Source: Asterochloris sp. CNOR1
Taxonomy: Eukaryota; Chlorophyta; Trebouxiophyceae; Trebouxiales; Trebouxiaceae
Assembly: GCA_963969365.1 (NCBI GenBank)
Contig: OZ017754.1
Coordinates: forward strand, 1 to 64,000
DNA length: 64,000 bases
Reading direction: 5' to 3'
A program made the position numbers and the translations under genes. This document shows, in pieces, positions 47,801 to 56,938 of the stretch. The stretch's first letter is position 1; each line of letters begins with the position of its first letter. The notes under the pieces are model-generated. The model searched no databases and was not told the DNA's origin. It worked only from the letters and a program-made list of their open reading frames with translations.

Positions 47801-49497
47801 CATATGTAAGTCCTGCAATGAGCCTTGCAGAAGTGCCTTAGCCCAGCCCCGGCAACGAGCTGCTGGCTCAGGCAGTCCTCTGGTCTGTAGCTCATGCTTG
47901 CATGCACACACGACTACTGTGCGGCACATACTGAAGTCAGGGTAGGGCTGCTGTTGGCTGCAAGCAGAGCCCGCTCCTGCTGCCTAAGCAGTCCCCACCA
48001 CCAGATGCTGAGGCATCTGGGAGGCAGCTAATCTGTGGAGCACAAAGGCCTTGCACGGGGTGGCCTTGCACTTGCACACCGCTCTTTTGTACACAGGCTG
48101 GCATGTCCATGTCCCGCCAGGGCTTTGCAGGTTCTGTTTACAGGAATGCATGCATGCAAAGGTGCCAGGGCAGAGTTGCGTTTCGATCTGCACAAGTAGC
48201 GCATTACCCACCAGGGCCTTCATTCTCAAGTTTTGCCATGTGCTGCGCTGCAGGGCAGCTACGAGGCAGCCATTGCACAGTACACCAAGGCTTTGCGCTG
48301 GGCAGAGATGAGAGGAATGAGTGCGGGGGCAGAGGCACACGTGGAAGCATCCAAGGATGACTTGCAGGCGCAGACCTTGGCCCTGGTTGTGCCCTGCATG
48401 CTCAACAGGTGAGGAGTGGGGCTGCAGGGCTCTGCTGTCAGCTCCCAGGGCTGACTTGACCAGCAGTCGAAGTGACCATTTCAGCAGCGAGATCGAAATG
48501 GGTCTTGCATATCTGTTTCAACAAAAGCAGGCATATTCGCTGTGGGGCATGCTGCGTATGCAATTCCAGTGCACTCAAGTAGGTGGTGGGAGACATGGTA
48601 TGGCAGGTGGCCAGGTGGGCTCTCTCCAGGCTGGGGTGGCATACGTAGCCTGCTGATCGCTGAAATGGCACCTGCCAGAGTGGCCTTTGCAGTGCAGTTG
48701 CTGTGGCATTGGACAAGTGCTGCATGCTTGTCAGGTGAGGCCTGTCCTTTTAGGTCATGAGTTCTGCAAGAGAGGCCTGAGGAGAGAAGGTGCAGCAGAT
48801 GTGTAAGATGAGGTGCTCCTGAAGCGCACTTCATGGTCGTACTTTACACATGCTTTGCTGACTGCAAAGGTGCAGCTGCTGCCCCAGAACTGCCAGCTGG
48901 CTGCTGGTGGCACACGCTTCAGTGAGTGAGCATGCCTGCTGCATGCAGGTGTGCGTCCCTACTGAAGCTGGGCAAGCCCAGGGAAGCGCTGATGGACGCA
49001 AACGCCGTGCTGCAAGCTGCGCCGGACAATGTAAAGGCCCATTTCAGGGCAGGGCAGGCCTACATTGCTGTCAAGGTGAGCCTTCTTGCGCAGCTTGTGT
49101 ATGCCTTGGCTTTTGGAAGTGAGCTCGTCCCAGTCGCTCCCTCTGCATCAGTTGATGCAGCCTGACCTCTGCACTGACCAGGCATTGCCAGCTTTGATGT
49201 TGGTGCTTGGGCAGAATTTGCACAGTGCGGGCTGGCACATTCCTCCTGGCTGATGCACTGCTGTTATGTACATGCTGACAGTCTTTGCATCTCGTATCGC
49301 CGTGTGTAACCAAGCAATGCCAGCCAGCCTGCATTCCCTTGCTGCAGGAATGGTCCGAAGCCTGTAAACACTTGAGTAAGGCGGCAGCATTGGACGATAA
49401 GGACACTGGCATTCGGTCAGCCCTGGCTCAAGCCCGGAAAGGCAAAGACTCGGCCAAGCAGAAGGAGCGGGCTGCCTATGCCAAAATGTTTGGCTAG
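44841..49497 (+). CDS. CYP40: Cyclophilin-40 (PPIase plus TPR; Hsp90 co-chaperone)
   Basis: Eleven exons give 378 residues: 44841-44885, 44980-45057, 45135-45251, 45415-45443, 45908-46014, 46364-46440, 46536-46664, 47407-47529, 48254-48408, 48949-49075, 49348-49497. CYP40 (SQUINT in Arabidopsis) is a cytosolic Hsp90/Hsp70 co-chaperone acting in small-RNA loading. The cyclophilin domain spans residues 15-about 190: [34 protein letters not shown]. The cyclosporin-contact Trp of cyclophilin A is His here (VPTPHLDGK), as usual for CYP40. TPR helices follow: [21 protein letters not shown], then [16 protein letters not shown] and [19 protein letters not shown]. Introns 2 and 3 are both GC-AG (AAG|GCGAGC, CAG|GCAAGT). 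The start [15 protein letters not shown] precedes the domain directly. Confidence 0.95.
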
Positions 49498-50228
49498 CTG
49501 ATCTCCCAAGTTTTGCTGCACAAAGACTGCACAGCATGCCTCCTGAAAATCAAAGCCGTTACATATATTTTGCACACACCATTAAACTGATGCTGCTGTG
49601 CCAGCCAAAATTCTCAAGCAGGCAAAGAATGGGGGAGAGGGGTACTGCAAGCCAGGCAGAGGCAAAGTGTTGCCCAGACAAAAGCCATCTCTCAGTCCAA
49701 AAGCACTGCACACATGTAATGACGAGCAAAGAAAGATATACAGAGACAAGTTGAGTTGCTGCCAAAAGAATGGTGAGGACTCAAAGTTGGGCTCTCAAGG
49801 CAGCTTGATTCAACAGCGGCGGCAGAAGACAGTGCAGGCACGCCACTATCATGTCAAAATTATCGCCAACTCATCTGATATTGCTGTTGGGCTCAAGAGG
49901 GGGAACGTGCCTGAGCCCAACCCCTCGTTGGTCCACTGAACCCTCAGGAATGGGGTCGCTGAAAGAAGAGACGCTTTCCTCTCCAGTTGATGATGACGAA
50001 CAGAAGTCAGCCAGTGCTTGGGGAAGGGGGGTAACAAAATGATTCCAGGCAGTTGCGGTTGCCCTCCTAGTGCTCTCTTCTATGATCTCAAATTTTGGGG
50101 CTCTCTACAGCACTTGCAAGAGAATGAGCTGCTCTCCTGCCTCTGTTGGGGTGCCACGTGGGCCTCCACGCAGCTCTAGCATGTAGAGGACCCTGGCAGT
50201 GCTCCAAACACAGCGAGGGCTGCGGTAC
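49498..50228. other. Convergent intergenic spacer CYP40 / CCT gene
   Basis: It holds the 3' UTRs of both neighbours. A TGTAA motif at 49715 serves CYP40. The rest is comparatively AT-rich with several short open frames and no recognised domain, repeat or RNA gene. Confidence 0.5.
49715..49719 (+). terminator. TGTAA polyadenylation motif, CYP40
   Basis: This green-algal poly(A) signal lies 218 bp past the CYP40 stop codon in the convergent spacer. Confidence 0.6.
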
Positions 50229-53200
50229 TCAGCGGCGGCTGCTGCTGTAAACGGGAACGCAGAGGTCCTCTGAGTCGGCGCGATAGAGGGGCACCGCCAT
50301 TGTGCGCACACGCTTGGTACGCACGCTGCTGCTGTGGCTGCCACTGCGCTTGCCCCCAGTGGACGCCTCCATGCTGGGGACTGCAGGCAAACATACATTA
50401 AACGGCAATATTGTGGACAGGTTGGAGGTGCTCACTAATGGTGGGCACCTCCACGTTGGGGAGTGCAGGCAAACCCACCTTGTTCAGCACAAGCTGTAGG
50501 ATGACAGGCAGGGCACGCAGGCCAGAGATGTAAGCAGAGAGACTGCTGCTGCGCCTGCGCAAGGTGGGCATCTCTGCCTCGGAAGTGCAGGCACCTCATG
50601 ACGCCGTCCAAACACAGCTTGACGGATGGTCAATACATCTCATGAGGGCCCCTGGAAAGCTGCCCCTGTGCACTCCTGCAGCCTCCTCAACTGCTGCTGC
50701 TGCCACCTTGAGCGACAGCGCCTCCTCCCCCAGCACAGAGGAAACCTGTTCCATCTGTTCAGACGAAGCCCTTAGGGTTGCCGCCTGTGCTGACCTGCAG
50801 CCTCTTCAGCTGCCGCCGCTGCCTTCAGGGCCAGCACCTCCTCCCGCGTCGCGAAGCGCCCCTTGATGCGCGGCCGCACCTCCGCGTAGGCCTTGCGGCT
50901 CTCATACCGGATCGTCTTCTCAAAGGTGCGCCTCTTGCGCTTCTCCAGGTACCTGCAGGTCGAAGGGAGGCGTGGTTCGGGCCTTGGGTATGCGGGAGTG
51001 CTATGTTACTGATAACAGTGTCGGCCAAAGCTTGCAATGCTCCAGTCTGCTGGCCATGCTGAGAGGTGCCAGATGGAGAGTGTGGTCCTGCTGCCTCCTG
51101 TCCGAAGCGCACCCTTCCCTCTGTGTCGCACAGCCTTATGCATGGAGGAAATCGTTCTGCGGTGGCCGGATGCCGATCCAGCTTGCAGCGCGCAGCAGCT
51201 CACGACCAGCGCAGGTGAACCGCAGCGTCATGGATGCTGCACAGAAGCAAGTGAGTGCAGCACAAGCATGGGAGACATGCGTCCCTGCATTTGCTTGGCA
51301 AGCCTGCCAACACCAGAATGGAACGCCCTCAGTCCTACTGGCTTTTGCTTTCAGGGATCCTGCAACAGGCTATGTCCTCTGCAGCAGGCAAACAGACATT
51401 TGTCTGATTACAGGCCAGGGATGACTGCCCTGCTGTTGGCCTCCTGGCCTTACCCGGTGCAGAAGCCCAGAGCCCACCAGCACAACGATCCCAGGCCGCC
51501 AGCAATGCACAGCATGAAGAGTGCTCACCTGGCCACGCGCTCGAGGCGGCTGAGAGGCTGGTCCCCCGCACCCTGCAGCGCCTCCTGCGGCACCTCATAC
51601 CCTGAGAGGAGCACCGAGGGCTGCGACCGGCGGGCGGTGACGGCGGCCACAGCTGTGGGTGTCCCCTCTGGGCTGCTGCCACCCGTCGGGACCTCGCGAC
51701 TGCTGCCTGAGGTGCGGGGCTCCTGCTTGACCCGTACAGTGCACTCCGGTGCCTGATGCACGGGGCCAGAGAAGGTGGGGATGAAGCTGCAGTAGCAGGG
51801 AGAGAGGGCTGTGAGAGATGGTTCCCAGTGAAGCACAGAGAGGGTGGTGACTACAATGCAGGGCTGGGCAGGGACAGCCAACCTGGAAGGCTTCTGCCCA
51901 GCGACCTGGGACCCAGCTGCAAAGCCGTCTTCAGTGGTCAGGTGGCACAGGTCAGCCTCCAGCTGGTAACTTTTATGCCTGCTTGACTTGTAGCCTGTTT
52001 GAGCACTGCCACACAGGACAAAGCCCTGCCTGGCAAGATGGCAACCAAAATGTCCGGTGCCAGCTTACCCATGTCTCACAGGGGCACGCCTGGGCTCACC
52101 AATGACCCAGGTCTCACCTGGGCACTCCTGGCTCACTTACGACCCAACATGATGGACATGAACTTGACACTAGTCTTGCAATACAAATCCCCCCAGATCC
52201 CCCGACAGCAATCAAGTCGCAGACAGGCACGCCTGGGCTCCCCGGCGACCCCGGTACAGAGGCCCCAGCTGGGCACGCAAGCCACATCTGGACAGGTGGC
52301 TTGGAACTTTGGGAAGTCCACTCGGAGTCTTGCAACACAGGGGCTCCATGTCACACCTGGGCACGCCTGGGCTCCCCGGCGACCCCGACATGCTAGGCAC
52401 CAGCTGGGAGGTGGCCTGGAGCTTGGGGCCGTCCACTGAGAGTCTTGCAACACAGAGGCCCCATGTCTCACCTGGGCACGCCTGGGCTCCCCGGCGACCC
52501 CGACATGCTCGGCACCAGCTGGGCGCTTGAATTGCTGCCGACTGCGGAGCGCCGCGAGGACAGGATGCCCCCCAGGCCCACAGCGCTGCCGCGGGGGAAG
52601 GGGCTGTGGGCGGCGCCCTTGAAGGGGGACATCAGCTCGCAGGGGCCGCTCATGTCCAGGAGGGGGGGCTGCTCCCCTGCCGGCGCGTCGCTGCCAAACT
52701 CCAGGCTGGGCACCACACCTGCATGAGGAGGTCTGGTGTGCTCAGCGTCAGTACACATGTCCAGGAGGGGGGGGCCGCTCCCTGCCGGCGCGTCGTTGCC
52801 AACGTCCAGACTCGGCACCCCACCTGCATGGAGAGTTAGCCTGCCACTGCAGTCATACATTGAGGCTGCCTGCTGCACCGACAAGGTACAGCTAGAGGCC
52901 CTGTGCAAGGCGAAGCACATGCAACAGGAGCCAGCCCTGTTTCACTACTCAGTAACAGAGTGCAGGGGTCATCTGAAGCGGGCAGATGACTGCGCCTGCC
53001 GGACAGTCTGCAGTGAGACACTGAGCAACGTGGTGAGCCTGTGCACGAGCTGCCACACACCGCAGCAAATGCTCAGAGAGCAGGGAACACGCCAGGACTG
53101 GCCAGCAGAACCGCCTGCCCAATCCGAGGACAATGCCTGCAGCCACGATGACAGCTGCCATGGGTGCCGCACAGCATTACATTGTGTGGGAGCTCAGACC

Positions 53201-54188
53201 CGCTGGGAACCACGCCTGCAAATGGAAAGCAGATGCTGGGGAAGTTGGGATGCACACCACGACGTCACTACCGGCTTGCAACCTGGGCATCACGCCTGCA
53301 GCCAGAACTTCACCTAGTCAGGAGGGCTGCGCACCACTGAAGCCCCTCTGCCACCAACAGCTGTCAGGCCGTGTGTCAGAGTCATGGAGGATCACAGGCT
53401 GTCAGCTAGCGGCCGCAGGCAGACAGGATAGCCTGTGCAGCCCCATCAGACGTCCCTGACAGCAGCAACAGGGTTTTAAAGAAGCACATGCAACCTTGAG
53501 GCCACGCCTGCAAGTGATACATGGGGGCTCAGGAAGAGGGTTGCACCAGGTACCTGCTGAGCACCCTCTGCTGCAGGTGGACAAGCAAACGGGCCAGGGA
53601 TTGCAACAAGTGGAGGGTGGCAAACCAGTCATGATGTCAGCGTTAGCTTGTGTGCCTCGCAATATGCAGCTGGATCTGACATGGACTTGTTGTATTTGAG
53701 GGTTGACGCAAGCAGCCTGAGAGCCTGGCACCATGCAGGTCTGGCTCGCCATGGCAGCACGCCTGCACCTGTGCAACTGCCTTTGAACAGATGGGTGAGG
53801 TGCGTGGGCCCATCATGTTGTGATGCCAGCTTCCCCCTAGGGTTGCGGTGCCATTCCAGCTGGGGTGCGCAGTCAGGGGACCTGCCTGACCTCAGAGTGG
53901 TGGCAGGAGGCTGCGAGAGGGCAGCTTACCGTCCTGTGAAGGGGCCAGCAGGTCAACACTCTGAAACTTGCCCAGCTCTGCATCTGTGAAGAGGCCCTCC
54001 AGATCAAACTCTAAAGACTCCTTGCGATGCGTTTTGATCGCCAGCGGCTCCAAGCTGCGCCCTGCACTGAAACCGCTGCTGCTGGCGGATGCCAGACTGG
54101 GCGTGCTGCCCAGTCCTGCAAAGTCAGCGACCATAGGGCTGTCAATGCTGAAGGGGGACCTCGGACACCTTTCCAGCTCGAGCTTCAT
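50229..54188 (-). CDS. CCT-domain protein (CONSTANS/TOC1-type motif, no B-box)
   Basis: Five exons give 357 residues: 54188-53930, 52718-52472, 51786-51529, 50952-50795, 50380-50229. The CCT motif (about 255-295) begins [19 protein letters not shown] and continues [15 protein letters not shown]; the family uses it for nuclear import and for NF-Y/DNA contact in light, clock and flowering control. No zinc-binding B-box, GATA finger or receiver domain precedes it, so the protein fits the CCT-motif-only group or a divergent CONSTANS-like protein rather than TOC1/PRR. The N-terminus has an acidic stretch ([16 protein letters not shown]) that could be an activation domain. The tail has basic KRVRTM and ends YSSSRR. 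Exon 2 can also begin in frame at 52823, adding 35 residues. Junction duplications surround exons 2 and 5. Confidence 0.85.
50430..50600 (-). repeat. Decayed copies of the CCT-gene exon 5 acceptor junction
   Basis: The true junction at 50380 reads TTTGCCTGCAG then TCCCCAGCATGGAGGCG on the minus strand. Copies at about 50470 (GCCTGCAC then TCCCCAACGTGGAGGTG) and about 50592 (GCCTGCAC then TTCCGAGGCAGAGATG) keep the flanks, but the acceptor AG has become AC in both, so they cannot be spliced. Confidence 0.75.
52075..52520 (-). repeat. Four-copy array of the CCT-gene exon 2 donor junction (about 117-145-bp units)
   Basis: The plus-strand phrase cacgcctgggctccccggcg, the reverse complement of the exon 2 end (GSPGSPGVP, then GTGAG), occurs in the true exon near 52477, then near 52361 and 52228; a diverged copy (gggctcaccaatgacccagg) lies near 52090. 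Flanking text such as cggagtcttgcaacacaggg also repeats. Several copies keep a CAG|GTGAGA-like donor. Confidence 0.85.
52640..52830 (-). repeat. In-frame duplication of the CCT-gene exon 2 acceptor and exon start (105-bp unit)
   Basis: Two CATGCAG acceptors, before 52823 and before 52718, lie exactly 105 bp (35 codons) apart. After each comes a closely similar coding segment: [15 protein letters not shown] with GPPLLDM, and [16 protein letters not shown] with QPPLLDM. The frame is open through both, so either acceptor gives a full-length protein with one or two copies. This is the only junction duplication in the window that stays translatable. Confidence 0.85.
53200..53780 (-). repeat. Further scattered copies of the CCT-gene exon 2 acceptor
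   Basis: The acceptor phrase (plus strand gggcaccacacctgcatg) recurs in intron 1 as ggaaccacgcctgcaaatgg (53208), gggcatcacgcctgcagcca (about 53285), aggccacgcctgcaag (about 53499) and gcagcacgcctgcacc (about 53755). The downstream coding part is largely lost. These look like older members of the same expansion. Confidence 0.55.
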
Positions 54189-55126
54189 GACTGAGTCTGA
54201 GACTTTAGGTCAGGCGGCCTGATCTATTCATGAAAAGTGAGCTGACAAGCGCTCGAGTGGGATGTGACCCCTGGCCGAAAGGTGTCGGCCACCACTGGCA
54301 GCTTGTACATGTAGCCAACTAGATAAGCAAACTACATGTACAAGACGCCACATCAGCCTGCTCTGGCAGAGCTTGGCACTAGGCAGCCTCAAACAATGAG
54401 CATGTCATCTACTTTTGGTCTGACAATCTGGCACGCACTCATCTGTTTTTCACAGGAGGTGCTGGGCCGCTGAATAGTTTGCAAATGCTGGACCAATGGG
54501 GCACGCCAGGTAAATGAAGAAAGTCTGGCAGGTCTACTGGCGGCTCAGGTCATTGCTGACGAGGGCTGCTGGCAACCCAGCTCAGCTTGCTACAGGGCTT
54601 TGAGGGAAGGCCTGTCAGGTGTCACTCGGTGAAGCGTAGGGCGGCCTCCCATTGTGTCAAGCAACACCTCATTCAACGATACATGGAGGAATCCAGATGT
54701 TCGGCGCAGCCTGGGTTGGGCTTGGCCATCAGAAACAACAGCTTTGACTGGTCTGGCTTAGCCTGTGCCCTGTCCCATGGCACTGCGCCACTGACTGAAC
54801 AGCTCGCCGAGTGCCAGCTTGCTTGCTGGGGCATGTGCCCCAGGACAGGGCAAATCAGACCTCATGGCACAGATGAAGGATGCAAGCTGTTGAGCCTCTT
54901 TCGTGTGAAGGCATGTCTGCACGATACTCAGCCAGCTGCCACTCAGCAGTCTCAGCAGACTTCACGTGCAGATGTCTCTGCACTGACCAAAACTCATTCA
55001 TGCTCGTGTGGTCTTTCCAGATGGATCTCGCCCTGGGGGAAGGTTTCTTCTGTCCTGCAATTTGCAGCAATCTCAAGTTGCCAGTCTTGTCTTGATTTCG
55101 CTTTGCCTTCTTGTCAGGCTGCAAAA
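54189..55126. promoter_or_regulatory. Divergent intergenic region, CCT gene / GRXS16
   Basis: 938 bp separate the two start codons. A perfect 13-bp inverted repeat with two GTAC cores lies at 54302-54344. From 54587 onward the plus strand is open and in frame with GRXS16, but the deduced 180 residues look like no known domain and are more likely 5' UTR. No TATA box is obvious. Confidence 0.5.
54302..54344. promoter_or_regulatory. 13-bp inverted repeat carrying two GTAC cores
   Basis: The arms cttgtacatgtag (54302-54314) and ctacatgtacaag (54332-54344) are exact reverse complements, 17 bases apart. Each arm holds the palindrome gtacatgtac in part or whole. GTAC is the core bound by SBP-domain factors, including the copper regulator CRR1 of Chlamydomonas. 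A role here is inference. The site is about 115 bp upstream of the CCT-gene start. Confidence 0.5.
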
Positions 55127-56863
55127 ATGCAGGCTATCCGAGGCTTCCTGCCTCCTGCTACAGCAGTTCATAAGCAGAAACAGCATCGAGTAGGAGGCCA
55201 CCAGCTGCCTAAGGCTGCTGCCACAAGCCTCTGCCTAAGAGTAGGGCAGAAGAGGCCCAGGACATGGGCTACCAGGTCCTCTGCCAGTGCAGAACAGCTG
55301 AGTAGCCAGACAGCCCAGCTGCCTGCGCTGCAAAGCACATCGCCTCAACCACTGCAAGGAGATGGCCAAATCCCTGCTGCTCCTGGCGTCTATGCTGTGT
55401 ATGACGCACAAGGCACGCTGCAGTACATTGGATTGTCCAGGAAGGCAAGCGCTGGCTGCGTGTGTGTCAATCGCTGCCTGTGCCAGTGCTGTTCAGCTTG
55501 ACGGACAGCTGCAGTCAGCTGTCTCCCGGTAGAGCACTCTGACTGTCTGCAGGTGGCGGCCAGCCTGGCATCTCACCTGGTCTCACTGCCCGAGCTTGCC
55601 CACAGCGCCCGGTGGGCACTAGTGGCTGACGCCAGCAAGGAGAACCTGACAGCTGCCTGGAAGCAGTGGCTGCAGGACGCTGTGCAGGAGACAGGCACCA
55701 TCCCGCCAGGCAATGCCAAGGTGGGATGCATGGCCAAGTGGCGCTGTGCTTGCAGCGAGAACACTTCTTCTGCGCAGCGAGGCAGACAGCCGAATGGCTG
55801 CAGCAGGCACAGACTGGCCTCTAGATGCAGTATGTCCAGCCCCCCCAAAGCTCATTCCGGCACTGCTGTGAGGCATGCTGGAGCGAGGTCCCACTCAAAT
55901 CATTCTGCGCCCAAGCCAGACACTTGACACAACAACCCCTCTGCAGGGCAACAAGCAGTGGACCGCAAAGAGGGTGCAGTCCCGGCCTGAGATCAAGCTC
56001 ACCCCCGGCAAGGGGGTGCAGGACCTGACATGCTCAGTGACAGACCTTGTGGACCAGGTCATCAGGAGCACCAAGGTAAGCTATACAATATGAGCACAGC
56101 ACTTGCTCACGACCTGTGCATCAGGAGGAAAGCCTGCATTGCTGCATAGGCCCAATGTGCATGTGTCTGCACAGCACGCTTCTCCTTCCTACTTTCACGT
56201 GGAAATGGCCAGTGTGGTCTTGAGTGGAAGAGAGGCTGCAGTGGCAATTTGCATACCAAGCTCTTAGGCAGCCCAACATGTGCCTGCTCGGCAGTGTCAA
56301 GGCTGCTCTGGCAGCATGTCATGCAGGCGCTGAGCTCTTGTCATGGGTACACTGCAGGCCGTCGCATTTGTGAAAGGCACCCGCTTTCAGCCGCAGTGTG
56401 GCTTCTCATACAAGGTGCTCAGCATGCTGACCGAGCTCAGAGCTGATTTTGAGGTCGTAAACGTCCTGGATGATCAGTTCAACCCTGGTGTTCGGGATGC
56501 CATCAAAGAGTACTCCCAGTGGCCCACCATTCCTCAGGTGTGTAACACTCTCTGCAGCGCTCTCATAGAGCTGCCGATGTCACATTGTAGCCCTTGCTCC
56601 ACAATGTTGCTCAACCAGAGTCAGCTGCATGGCTTCGTGCATCTGGCATGCTCTTGTTCTTCTGCAGTGATCCAGCTCTTGCCTCCCTTGAAGGTGTGGC
56701 AGTGCCTCACCCTTGCCCTTGCCCGTGTCCAAGGCCAAGACAGCTATCATCACTGCAGGTCTATGTTGGAGGGGAATTCCTTGGAGGAGCTGACATTGTT
56801 GAGGAGATGCATGGCAAGGGAGAGCTGAAGGCTGCTCTGCAGAAAGCTGGAGCCTGTATGTGA
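55127..56863 (+). CDS. GRXS16: Plastid monothiol glutaredoxin with GIY-YIG-like domain
   Basis: Five exons give 299 residues: 55127-55444, 55553-55720, 55947-56075, 56358-56537, 56759-56863. Plant GRXS16 is a chloroplast protein joining an N-terminal GIY-YIG endonuclease-like domain to a CGFS glutaredoxin that binds a 2Fe-2S cluster. Both parts are visible: GVYAVYDAQGTLQYIGLSRK (about 87-106) and the CGFS site with Cys about 219 (KGTRFQPQCGFSYK), then WPTIPQVYVGGEFLGGADI. The first about 80 residues are Lys/Arg/Ser/Gln-rich, a transit peptide. The start at 55127 is the first Met that yields this arrangement, though the frame is open back to 54587. Intron 1 is GC-AG (AAG|GCAAGC). The stop lies 75 bp before the start of the next gene on the same strand. 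Confidence 0.93.
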
Positions 56864-56938
56864 CACGTTGACTATCCCTATTTCGAATCCCCAATCGGAT
56901 AGAGCTGTTGCACAGCGGCCTGAACGGCCTGCTGAACC

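Noticed and set aside
56875-56915. ttcgaatcc phrase resembling a tRNA T-arm
   Set aside because: No matching acceptor stem, D-arm or anticodon arm on either strand; it is a local near-palindrome (ctatcc ... ggatag).
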